Program-made: the position numbers and the translations under genes | Shown: positions 40,110-52,170 of the stretch, in pieces | Position numbering within the stretch: position 1 is the stretch's first letter | How the letters are laid out: each line of letters opens with the position of its first letter | From: Parashewanella spongiae | GTDB taxonomy: Bacteria > Pseudomonadota > Gammaproteobacteria > Enterobacterales > Shewanellaceae | Assembly: GCF_004358345.1 (NCBI RefSeq) | Contig: NZ_CP037952.1 | Location: 372,001 to 436,000 of the forward strand | Direction: 5' to 3' | DNA length: 64,000 nucleotides | The notes under the pieces: model-generated | What the model was told of the DNA's origin: nothing | The model's database searches: none | The model's input: the letters and a program-made list of their open reading frames with translations, nothing else

Positions 40110-40514
40110 TTATTGGGTTGCGTTAATCATCGTATTCGCAACAACTTGATACATTTCCGTCCAAGCGCTTTTAAGCTCATCAGTAAAGGCATCACCAAAA
40201 GCTGTGGCTAAAGTGTCAATTAAAGCTTGGCCTACAGTCGCATAGTGCTTGTCTTGTACACCATAATCTACATGGCGACGTGCCATATCTTCCAAAATAG
40301 GGATCAGAGTTTCTAGCCTTGTAAGGCTGTTAACAGCCACTGATAGAGTGAGCATTAATTTATCGCCTTGTTGTTTAATGTCTCCAGTAAACATAGGTTT
40401 TAAACTTGGATCCAGCTCAAATAATCGATTGTAAAAAATCTCAGCCGCTTGAGCTTTGATTGGCAGAACATTTTCCCAGCTTTGCTGGATGATAGTGATT
40501 TGATGAGGTGTCAT
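40110..40514 (-). CDS. Single-domain bacterial globin (Vitreoscilla-type hemoglobin)
   Basis: 134 residues covering one globin fold with no reductase domain. The proximal heme ligand is His90 in DKHYATVGQALI, matching the conserved HYxxVG segment of flavohemoglobin-like globins, and an aromatic B10 position is seen in IFYNRLF. Likely roles are oxygen or nitric-oxide binding; with no attached reductase, any NO dioxygenase activity would need a partner. The gene is convergent with alr and stands alone. Confidence 0.93.
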   Translation of the reverse strand: MTPHQITIIQQSWENVLPIKAQAAEIFYNRLFELDPSLKPMFTGDIKQQGDKLMLTLSVAVNSLTRLETLIPILEDMARRHVDYGVQDKHYATVGQALIDTLATAFGDAFTDELKSAWTEMYQVVANTMINATQ

Positions 40515-40650
40515 GTTGAATTCTGTTCATGAAATGATGTGAAAAAAGACCCGCTACACTCCGCCAATATTTCAATGTTTTCCAAAAAAGTGAGTTGATT
40601 TATGCTTTGCTTGACGGAATATAGAGCGGCGTTGAGCGTGGTTTGTTTAA

Positions 40651-40883
40651 CCTAAAAACATCAGTTGAACGCTGAGTATATGAGTAACTGTTTGAGCAAT
40701 ACGATGATTTTATTATCATGTTTTTCACCCAATGAGTGAAATGCTCTACGCTCACAAGCTTGCTAAAATGGCTGCTATCTGCGTTGTAACTTTTGCAATT
40801 AGAATAACTACTTGCTGTAAGCTACGCCTTAATGTCAGCCATTTTTTCTACACTTGAGAACGCAGTCAACTGATGTTTATAGG
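40651..40883. mobile_element. MITE family C, 233 bp
   Basis: Ends CCTAAAAACATCAGTTGA and TCAACTGATGTTTATAGG, with target duplication TTTAA (40646-40650, 40884-40888). The interior carries the palindrome around CCAATGAGTGAA and a hairpin-like GCAA..TAG / CTACTTGC pair found in other copies. It fills most of the gap of about 390 bp between the globin and pentapeptide genes and has the same orientation as the copy at 42252. Confidence 0.92.
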
Positions 40884-40900
40884 TTTAATTACAGGTTAAG

Positions 40901-42097
40901 TCATAGAAGTTGTGAGCTGTTTTTTCTGATTTGGCTAGGCTTGGTGATTCCTCCAGCCGAATGATAAGTCATACTCAGTAAGCTGTTGCAAGAACTGGTT
41001 TTCAGCAATCCATCCCCTGATGCTGTAGGGACATGTAAAAACTGATTGTTAGGGGCATGAAAGTCGCTAATAGAGGTTGAATTTTTAAGACCCGGTATTG
41101 TTGATAGGGAGTTAGACGAGGCGGATAGTAACTTAGAATCAAAGTTACGACTCCCTCCTGCGACCTGGTTGAGCATTCCACTTAATTGTGGTGGAATGGT
41201 TATTTGGGGCTGGTTAGTTTTGTCAACGAGTTTTTGCAATCTTGGATTGTTTGTAGTGACGTCAACTAATTTAGCGCTTTCCCACTTGGTGTGTTCGTCA
41301 AAAGTGCAGTCAATAAATTTGGCGCCACTGAAATTGCAAAATGATAAATTAACGCTACTAAAGTCGACGTCATTAAATTGAGCATCTTGAAATGAGCCAT
41401 TTGATAAATCCGCCCCAGTGAGATCACAGTTTTGCATCACCAGATGAGCGGCTTGAGTGCTTGTTAACTTGAGTTTTGGCAATTTACAACTTTTGAAAGC
41501 ACAGTGTTTTAGTTCAGTTTGGGATAAATCAAAATTCTCGCCGTTGACCTGTGAAAACTCATTTTCGACAAAGTGAACATAACGAAAGTCCGTATTGCTC
41601 GCATCACACTTAATCCAGTTGACCCTTTGAGGAGTAAGACTAGCTGTACTGCCAGCAACAAGGGCTGTTAGCCTCATTTTATCAAGTTTGAGCCATATTT
41701 TATCGGTACCTCTAATGGGTTGAATTTCTTGCCCTGAAAGAACTACGATTTTGTACAGTCGCTGCGATTTATCCGTTTTGCTTTCTAACTTGATACCTAA
41801 GGATTGAGAAGTCGTTAAACCAAAATTATGAAAAATAGGCTCGGTAAAAAAACCAGGTTGCGAATCAACTACTTGCATGGTTTTTAATGATAGAAAGGCT
41901 GAAAGTCTATCACCATGGCTGCTTTCGAGACACGATAGAACATTAAAGAATTTATCTCTTTGGTTTTTAACTTCAAGGCAGGCTCTTTTACCAAAGTGTG
42001 AAATCTTTTCACCTCTGAGTAGTTTATTTAATTGGTTTTCAGATAACGCATGCTGACATGAAGTGCTGTTGGTTACGTGCTCAATATAAAATGCCAT
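40901..42097 (-). CDS. Pentapeptide-repeat protein of unknown function
   Basis: 398 residues without a signal peptide. Residues about 160-280 show pentapeptide spacing (A/C-D/N-L/F-S/T-x), for example CDLTGADLSNGSF, FNDVDFSSVNLSFCNFSGAKF and CTFDEHTKWESAKL, which folds as a right-handed quadrilateral beta-helix. The N-terminal 150 residues are unrecognised and the C-terminal 110 are Ser/Asn-rich and probably flexible. Pentapeptide proteins serve as gyrase protectors, structural scaffolds or secreted effectors. The direct MITE copies on both sides and the other repeat proteins nearby favour accessory cargo. Function is not assigned. Confidence 0.8.
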   Translation of the reverse strand: MAFYIEHVTNSTSCQHALSENQLNKLLRGEKISHFGKRACLEVKNQRDKFFNVLSCLESSHGDRLSAFLSLKTMQVVDSQPGFFTEPIFHNFGLTTSQSLGIKLESKTDKSQRLYKIVVLSGQEIQPIRGTDKIWLKLDKMRLTALVAGSTASLTPQRVNWIKCDASNTDFRYVHFVENEFSQVNGENFDLSQTELKHCAFKSCKLPKLKLTSTQAAHLVMQNCDLTGADLSNGSFQDAQFNDVDFSSVNLSFCNFSGAKFIDCTFDEHTKWESAKLVDVTTNNPRLQKLVDKTNQPQITIPPQLSGMLNQVAGGSRNFDSKLLSASSNSLSTIPGLKNSTSISDFHAPNNQFLHVPTASGDGLLKTSSCNSLLSMTYHSAGGITKPSQIRKNSSQLL

Positions 42098-42202
42098 AAT
42101 TCTCTCTTTGAACAGTAAGTTGATACTTTTTAAATTGTTTAGACGGCTGTGCTACCATGGTAAATGCATGAATGTTTTTCGAGCAAAAGTCGTAGACTTT
42201 AT

Positions 42203-42236
42203 AACCCGTCATTCCCGTGAAAACGAGAATCCAGTG
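42203..42236. repeat. REP-like palindrome
   Basis: CATTCCCGTGAAAACGAGAAT forms an imperfect hairpin of the ATTCCYGYGAARRCRGGAAT type common in marine gammaproteobacteria. A related sequence lies at 56559. It is adjacent to the MITE at 42252. Confidence 0.7.
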
Positions 42237-42251
42237 ACTTTGGGTATTCAA

Positions 42252-42484
42252 CCTAAAAACACCAGTTGAACGCTGAGTATATGAGTAACTGCTTAAGAAA
42301 TACGATGATTTTATCAGCATGTCTTTCACCCAATGAGTGAAGTACTCTAGGCTCACAAGCTTGCTAAAATCACTGCCATCTTCGTTGTAGCTTTTGCAAG
42401 TAGAATAACTACATGCTGCAAGCAGCGTCTTACTATCAGCCATATTTTCTAAGCTTGAGAACGCAGTCAACTCATGTTTCTAGG
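42252..42484. mobile_element. MITE family C, 233 bp
   Basis: Left end CCTAAAAACACCAGTTGA and right end TCAACTCATGTTTCTAGG, flanked by TTCAA and TTCAT, an imperfect target duplication. It is diverged from the 40651 copy but full length and in the same orientation. A 129-codon frame crossing it (42081-42470, minus) is not considered a gene. The gap 42098-42761 also holds a REP-like palindrome and a 10-bp tandem repeat. Confidence 0.9.
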
Positions 42485-42662
42485 TTCATATATCACTCAT
42501 TTGTGCGGTTGTTCTGGCTGCGCTACCAATTCAACCGTGCTGGATAATTAACTATTTTCTAATAGAAAGCTCAAGTAAATAAAAATTAAAAATAATTAAT
42601 GGGAAGTGTTAGTTATATGATGTTTATTATTCACTTAATTTTATATAGCGAACAATAACAAT

Positions 42663-42712
42663 CTACTTGTGCCTACTTGTGCCTACTTGTGCCTACTTGT
42701 GCCTACTTGTGC
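42663..42712. repeat. Tandem repeat, 5 copies of CTACTTGTGC
   Basis: Five perfect 10-bp units lie head to tail about 50 bp beyond the stop of the minus-strand gene at 42762. Perfect short units of this kind can change copy number by slippage. Confidence 0.95.
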
Positions 42713-42761
42713 TTATTCTCAGTGGCTTAAACATCAAATCGTGCTTTGTATATCTTATCTT

Positions 42762-43745
42762 TTAATTATCATCTGTTTTTAACGAAGCTGTACTGAGTCT
42801 TTGTGACCGATTAGCTTGGATGTTAGTAGCCCAATCGTAATTTTCATTTAATTGATGTGTTGAAAAAAGCCTTTGCATTTTCTTCAAATCTACTGTGCTA
42901 TTACCTGTTGAGCATCCAGTGGCAGTAGCAGATCTTTTAAGAGTTTTTTTATTGCACATAGCCTCATTAGCACTCTCTGGACGGCTGTGACTGGCTGGTT
43001 GCATCATATAGTCATCACTGGAACCTGTATCAGAACCATCGTAGGCGCTAATACTGCTGTCGGTATTAGTTTCTGGCGGATGCTCTAATTCAATGTGTTG
43101 AGCTGTACCTATCTCACCCAACCTTTTAAAGGCGTTTGCCAAATCATCCCATGTAGGTTGATAATCAAATTCTTTATCAAACCAATGAGAGACTAATTCA
43201 TCGTCGGTTTGGAATGTTTTAGCATATTCGAAATGGATACCAAGTGATCCCGCTAAAATAGCCAGTTTTTCAGGCTCATTGCGGCATGAAAAACTTACAT
43301 AACCTTTCACTTCAGCTAGATCATCTTTGTTCAATATAAATAGTGATGCTAGCTCAGGACACTCTTTAACTTCGAGTTTATTAGCGGTTCTAGGGAATTG
43401 TATTTGTACTTGTTTTGAAGCGTCCAATGCCTCTATTTTTTGTAGGGCTTGTGCTAAATTTTGCATGGTAGGCTTTGTATGAAGAGCTCTCATTTGAGAG
43501 TCAGTGCTTAACCAATCCTCAACAAGCGTGATTACAGATTGAAAAGAACCTTTTACTCTTAGTTCATCCGCCAGAAGTTGTAATTTTAATGAAGATAACT
43601 CTTTTAATATTAATATGACCTCAACCCACTTAGAGCTGTTTAAATCTAAAGATTTTCGACTGGCCGCGATTTCTATTGGTTGAACCGATGCCTCAGGATC
43701 AGAAAATATAGGGGGCAGGCAAGCAGCTTGAGATGATACAGCCAT
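42762..43745 (-). CDS. Protein with two death-domain-like segments
   Basis: 327 residues, no signal peptide. Two segments share one pattern: residues about 39-114 (LQLLADELRV, LVEDWLS, KPTMQNLAQALQKI) and about 141-219 (EKLAILAGSLGIHF, LVSHWFDKEFDYQPTWDDLANAFKRLGEIGTA, shown with its core Trp188). The order 'LA..LGI', an acidic helix, 'L...W', then 'PTW.DLA.A....G' is characteristic of the six-helix death fold of animal signalling proteins and its bacterial counterparts. The C-terminal 100 residues are Ser/Asp-rich and probably disordered. Assignment is by pattern only. An effector or signalling role is inference from the neighbours. Confidence 0.6.
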   Translation of the reverse strand: MAVSSQAACLPPIFSDPEASVQPIEIAASRKSLDLNSSKWVEVILILKELSSLKLQLLADELRVKGSFQSVITLVEDWLSTDSQMRALHTKPTMQNLAQALQKIEALDASKQVQIQFPRTANKLEVKECPELASLFILNKDDLAEVKGYVSFSCRNEPEKLAILAGSLGIHFEYAKTFQTDDELVSHWFDKEFDYQPTWDDLANAFKRLGEIGTAQHIELEHPPETNTDSSISAYDGSDTGSSDDYMMQPASHSRPESANEAMCNKKTLKRSATATGCSTGNSTVDLKKMQRLFSTHQLNENYDWATNIQANRSQRLSTASLKTDDN

Positions 43746-43859
43746 AATCTACTCCTTAAGCACAATGAATGATGAATTGTCATATTCAACTGTATTTGAG
43801 CTGTCTATCCTATCCTATACCGAGTTATCAAGTGAAAAAGTTAAAACTTGTTAATAAAT

Positions 43860-44069
43860 CAAAGTAAGAAAACACACAGCAATTGGTATTAGTGCTATAT
43901 AAGGCGCAATGTAGGGCGCATAGCCGTAGCTATGTAATCGAAGTTGCAACACCGTAAAGTGTTGAAACTGGGCACTAACTAGTAGTCCATAGTAGTCCAT
44001 TCAAAAACAAAAAATGACCGAATGGTTATATCCTAACAACTCCTGAACACAAGAAACACTGGAGTTGTT
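43860..44069. other. Non-coding gap before the IS630-type remnant
   Basis: The gap 43746-44069 has no credible gene. A 9-bp inverted repeat (AACAACTCC 44035-44043, GGAGTTGTT 44061-44069) stands immediately before the transposase start and may belong to the insertion sequence. The triplet-like repeat TAGTAGTCCATAGTAGTCC lies at 43980-44000. Confidence 0.4.
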
Positions 44070-44643
44070 ATGAGGGTTAAATACCATTTACGTTTGAGTA
44101 ATGAAGAACGTTCAATGCTTGAGGCTTTGATAAAGCAGAAGAAACCACGTGTTGCTCAACATAAAAAACGACACGCCCAAATTTTACTTGCTATTGATGA
44201 GAATAATTCGCCACTGACCAATCAACAGATTGCTAAAGCACTAAACATCTCACCACTTGCAGTAACGAGCCTTAGAAAGCGTTTTGTCGAAGAAGGATTA
44301 GAAGTCGCTGTGAATAGCAAACACAGCCATCAAGGCCGCAGACGCATAATGGATGGCGAAGCCGAAGCCATCCATATATGCACTGGCATGCTCTACGCCT
44401 CCTGAAGGACGTTGCCGTTGGACATTAAATCTTCTTAGAGACAAGATGGTTGAACTCAAATATATCGATAACATATCAAGAACTTCTGTTCATTATGCGT
44501 TAAAAAAATGAACTTAAACCATGGCTTAAAGAAGAGTGGTGTATACCTAAAGAGGAAAACGCTGTCTTCGTGAGTGCTATGGAAGATATATTAGAACTCT
44601 ATAAACTTCCTTACAATCCAAAGCATCCTTTAGTATGCCTATT
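44070..44643 (+). pseudogene. IS630-family transposase remnant, frameshifted and truncated
   Basis: The first 100 codons encode the N-terminal helix-turn-helix of IS630-type transposases (LTNQQIAKALNISPLAVTSLRKRF). Near 44375 the frame shifts: the +1 frame continues with STPPEGRCRWTLNLLRDK and ISRTSVHYAL. A second shift lies in the A-run at about 44505, after which ELKPWLKEEWCIPKEENAVF and PYNPKHPLVCL can be read. Homology stops there, so the DDE catalytic half is missing. The remnant ends next to the rRNA promoter region. It cannot encode an active enzyme, but its family makes TA target duplications like those around MITE family A. Confidence 0.88.
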
Positions 44644-44750
44644 TTTTATCTAAATACATAAATTTTTGTGGGTAACTCTGGGCATAACCAGTGGGTTTCA
44701 TGTGATTATGAAAAGAATAGAAAATAAATGAAAAAAATTCAAAAAAGCCC

Positions 44751-44778
44751 TTGCGCAGTTTCAGAATCTCCCTATAAT
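44751..44778 (+). promoter_or_regulatory. rRNA operon promoter P1
   Basis: TTGCGC (44751-44756) and TATAAT (44773-44778) are 16 bp apart. A G/C-rich discriminator (GCGC) follows and A-tracts resembling an UP element precede it, as is usual for stringently controlled rrn P1 promoters. Confidence 0.8.
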
Positions 44779-44931
44779 GCGCATCCACTGACACGGCACA
44801 GCAGCTCTTCTTAGCATAAAGAATGCGATTAAGCAGCAAGGTTGGCGAGTCAGGTTCAGTCGAGAATAAGGCGCTTTTTAAAAGTAAATTAACCTCAGAT
44901 TGAACGGCAGAAAAAAGTTTGCAAAAACTGC

Positions 44932-44959
44932 TTGACGCCAACAACAAGGTCTGTAGAAT
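44932..44959 (+). promoter_or_regulatory. rRNA operon promoter P2
   Basis: TTGACG (44932-44937) and TAGAAT (44954-44959) are 16 bp apart, about 340 bp upstream of the 16S gene. Confidence 0.7.
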
Positions 44960-45020
44960 ACGCAGCCCTGACCCGCTGAGGACACTGATTAAATCAAGGT
45001 TTGAAGCGCAGAGTCAAAAC

Positions 45021-45032
45021 GCTCTTTAACAA
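45021..45032 (+). promoter_or_regulatory. boxA antitermination site in the 16S leader
   Basis: GCTCTTTAACAA matches boxA, where Nus factors bind nascent rRNA to prevent Rho termination. A second copy (TGTTCTTTAACA) lies in the 16S-23S spacer at 46939-46950. Confidence 0.8.
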
Positions 45033-45297
45033 TATATCAAGCAAATCTGTGTGAGCACTCACAGAGATTGACAAAATCGAAACTGTATTGGTTTATCACT
45101 TCGGTGAATAGATTAAGCAGTCAAAAATTTTCTCAATTAATTGTGTTCACGCAAACTTTCAAAGTGATTACTTACGTTAAGTAAATAAGCATTTTGAACA
45201 TGCAAATTTGGTTTACTTTCCTTTTTCATAAAGAGAAGTAAGTCAAATCGACAGAATTCATTGAGCAGAAGCTTTCATTAGCTTCGAGCAAAAACTT

Positions 45298-46839
<1,542 letters not shown>

Positions 46840-47219
46840 TCGACACGATTTTGTTGTTTTTGTAGAGTGTTCACACAGATATGCTTGACGTTTTATCGAA
46901 AGATGAAACGGCATACTCGTTTGTCCTAGCGGCAACGATGTTCTTTAACAATTTGGAAAGCTGATAGTAGGATTTATTGTTCATTTGAATAGTAAATCAT
47001 ACGAAAAATCTCAAAAACGATGCATTACATTAAATGGTAAAGCATCAAGAGTTCTCAAACACTTTATTAAGTGTCTTGAATATTCAAAACTAAGGCGATA
47101 TCAGCATCAACTTACCCGTTGATGCAATGATTATCAGTAAAAACCAGCTAGTTGCAATGCAGCTCAATGATGTTAACGACTTGTTTTTTAGCAAGAAGTG
47201 AAACTCATCTGGGTTGTAT
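46840..47219 (+). other. 16S-23S internal spacer without tRNA
   Basis: 380 bp. No tRNA-like cloverleaf or T-loop GGTTCRA segment could be found, so this operon appears to lack the Ile/Ala or Glu tRNA often present here. It contains boxA at 46939-46950. Confidence 0.7.
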
Positions 47220-50229
<3,010 letters not shown>

Positions 50230-50387
50230 ACAACCCAGATGGGTTTTACAACCTTAGTGAATATATAAGCGCTTAATAAAGTAAGAACTTTGAGATAATT
50301 TCTTGTAAAAACAAGTATCAGCCAACCAAATTATTAATTTACGGCTAAAAGAGCGGTAAATAAAGAAAAGAACAAGCAAACAGAATT

Positions 50388-50505
50388 TGTCTGGAGACAA
50401 TAGAGCTGTGGCACCACCTGATCCCATTCCGAACTCAGAAGTGAAACGCAGTATCGCCGATGGTAGTGTGGGGTTTCCCCATGTGAGAGTAGGTCATTTC
50501 CAGGC
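50388..50505 (+). rRNA. rrf: 5S ribosomal RNA
   Basis: TGTCTGGAGACAATAGAGC at the start and CCAGGC at the end pair as helix I. CCGAACTCAGAAGTGAAACG and GATGGTAGTGTGGGG are diagnostic. Confidence 0.96.
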
Positions 50506-50516
50506 GCCAAATAAAC

Positions 50517-50545
50517 AAAAAGGCCATCCAAACGGGTGGCCTTTT
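50517..50545 (+). terminator. rRNA operon terminator
   Basis: AAAAGGCCATCC and GGGTGGCCTTTTT pair around AAAC and end in a T-run, 12 bp after the 5S gene. Confidence 0.9.
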
Positions 50546-50598
50546 TGCGTGTGGAAGAAAATCTTTAACTCATAATCACTAATGGTATCGAACTTTAA

Positions 50599-50853
50599 CC
50601 TAAATAAATCGGTTGAACGCACAATTTAACTTTAATTTATTGAAGTTAAATACAAAATTAAACAACCCGAATTCACCCATCAGGAGAGTGCTGAACATTC
50701 ATATACTTGCCAAAATCACCGCTAGCTGCGTTATAAATTTTGCAAGTAGAAACGAAGTAACAACAGTTTTGTATGTCACTACTTGCTGCTATTCATGCCT
50801 TGCTATCAGTATTTTTTCTGCGTATATGAATGATCCCAACCAATTTATTTATG
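50599..50853. mobile_element. MITE family B, 255 bp, reverse orientation
   Basis: Ends CCTAAATAAATCGGTTGA and CCAACCAATTTATTTATG, with target duplication TTTAA (50594-50598, 50854-50858). It is the reverse complement of the copies at 56275 and 60180, with about 23 extra interior bases. The 81-codon frame inside it is not taken as a gene. It fills most of the gap of about 380 bp after the rRNA terminator. Confidence 0.92.
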
Positions 50854-50928
50854 TTTAACGGTCTTTATCGTAATTGAGTAAGAGATTTTTAGGAGCATGG
50901 CTTATCAGGTTTTTTTATCTAAAAATGA

Positions 50929-52029
50929 CTATTGCTCCATTGTCATTTGGTAATAAGAATAAGTGTAATAAGGAAATGACCCTGTTTTTACTTCGACAAT
51001 GCCTTTATTGGAATTGTAATTGAAGTTAACTATTTGCATTGTTTCTTTCTGACATTCTCCCCCGCAAACCATATTATTTAGTGCTGAAGGTTGTATAGTT
51101 TGTTGATTAAGTTTTCCATCCATCTTCCATAATCCTTTGTCACTTCTTGTGTAATAAACCAGATCATTATTTTTAGTAAAGACGAGGTCTCTAATTATGT
51201 CGTTGAACTTTGTGGGTTTAAAAGTTTGGGCCCCGTCGTCGGACAACCAAACGTACTCTTTAAGCTGTGGATCTTTATAGGAAAACATTGAAGCGTATAT
51301 TCTTGCTGTATTAGGCTTAAACGTTATATTAAAAACTCCGTCATGTGTAAGGGGAGTATCAGGAAAAGTAATTAATGATGAATGCCAAGTTTTGCCAACA
51401 TCATCAGAGTAAACTAATTGTTCTTTGGAATTGTAACCGATGATTGTCCCGCCAGCGGTTGCTACATCTAAGAACTGTGGTTCGTTTGGTGCGTGTAGCT
51501 CATTACAGGTGTGGCCATTATCATAGGTAATGAATAGTCCGTAATTGGTTACAAATATCATTGAACCATCTGAACGTTTGGTTGATGCTAAATGGCTCAA
51601 GCCGTTATTTAAAGGGCAAGTCGAATCATCTATTGAGTACCATGTGCTACCAGCGTCGGAAGTATGTTCAAGATACATATTTGCACCATCCACACGGATA
51701 GCCAATGCATTAACTTGATCACGGCCTTCAAACTCGATACTTATGTACCAATTTTGATCTCCTCTAATTTTTGACCAGTGTATGCCTGCATCTGTGGAGC
51801 GCCATAAGCCGCCACTTAATTGGGTGTTGATTTCTTTATAAGCCAAAGCTGTTTGCCCATCTTTACTGTAAGTAAAGTGGTACTCAGAGTCTGGAAGATC
51901 GGTGATTTTCGTGAATGTTGATGTTGTAGCGTAAACATTACTACTCAAAAAACAAAAGTAAAGTGTGATTTTTAAGCAAGCTTTTAACCTTGATGTGTAA
52001 AAAGCCGAAAGATTATTATAAGTATTCAT
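50929..52029 (-). CDS. Secreted Asp-box (BNR/sialidase-like) beta-propeller protein
   Basis: About 366 residues from the ATG at 52029, which has AGGG 7 nt upstream; the frame begins 5 codons earlier at a TTG. A hydrophobic segment ending FLSSNVYATT is a signal peptide. At least four Asp-box motifs (S-x-D-x-G-x-T-W) are visible: STDAGIHW, TSDAGSTW, SDDVGKTW and SDDGAQTF, with a weaker TYDNGHTC. Such boxes cap blades of sialidase, VPS10/sortilin and photosystem-assembly propellers. The catalytic Arg triad and RIP motif of sialidases are not evident, so a binding rather than sialidase role is more likely. Confidence 0.85.
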   Translation of the reverse strand: MNTYNNLSAFYTSRLKACLKITLYFCFLSSNVYATTSTFTKITDLPDSEYHFTYSKDGQTALAYKEINTQLSGGLWRSTDAGIHWSKIRGDQNWYISIEFEGRDQVNALAIRVDGANMYLEHTSDAGSTWYSIDDSTCPLNNGLSHLASTKRSDGSMIFVTNYGLFITYDNGHTCNELHAPNEPQFLDVATAGGTIIGYNSKEQLVYSDDVGKTWHSSLITFPDTPLTHDGVFNITFKPNTARIYASMFSYKDPQLKEYVWLSDDGAQTFKPTKFNDIIRDLVFTKNNDLVYYTRSDKGLWKMDGKLNQQTIQPSALNNMVCGGECQKETMQIVNFNYNSNKGIVEVKTGSFPYYTYSYYQMTMEQ

Positions 52030-52170
52030 AAGTTGCCCTATCAAAATAAAATCACCAATGAAGTTACTCTTTGATAGATAGGGCTCTAAATAATTTAATG
52101 CAATATCATTGTTAATTTGAATCTATTTAGCAAATTACCCTAATCTAAGTATTAGAAGAATAAGATTAAA

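Noticed and set aside
42081-42470. 129-codon minus-strand frame
   Set aside because: It is composed of a REP-like palindrome and most of a family C MITE, and its end overlaps the pentapeptide gene start.
44639-44947. 102-codon minus-strand frame
   Set aside because: It covers the rRNA promoter region, where P1 and P2 are clearly visible on the other strand.
46840-47219. tRNA gene in the 16S-23S spacer
   Set aside because: No T-loop or acceptor-stem pairing could be found.
50613-50858. 81-codon plus-strand frame
   Set aside because: Entirely within the family B MITE and its target duplication.
50929-52029. Active sialidase
   Set aside because: Asp-boxes are present but the RIP motif and the arginine triad are not evident.
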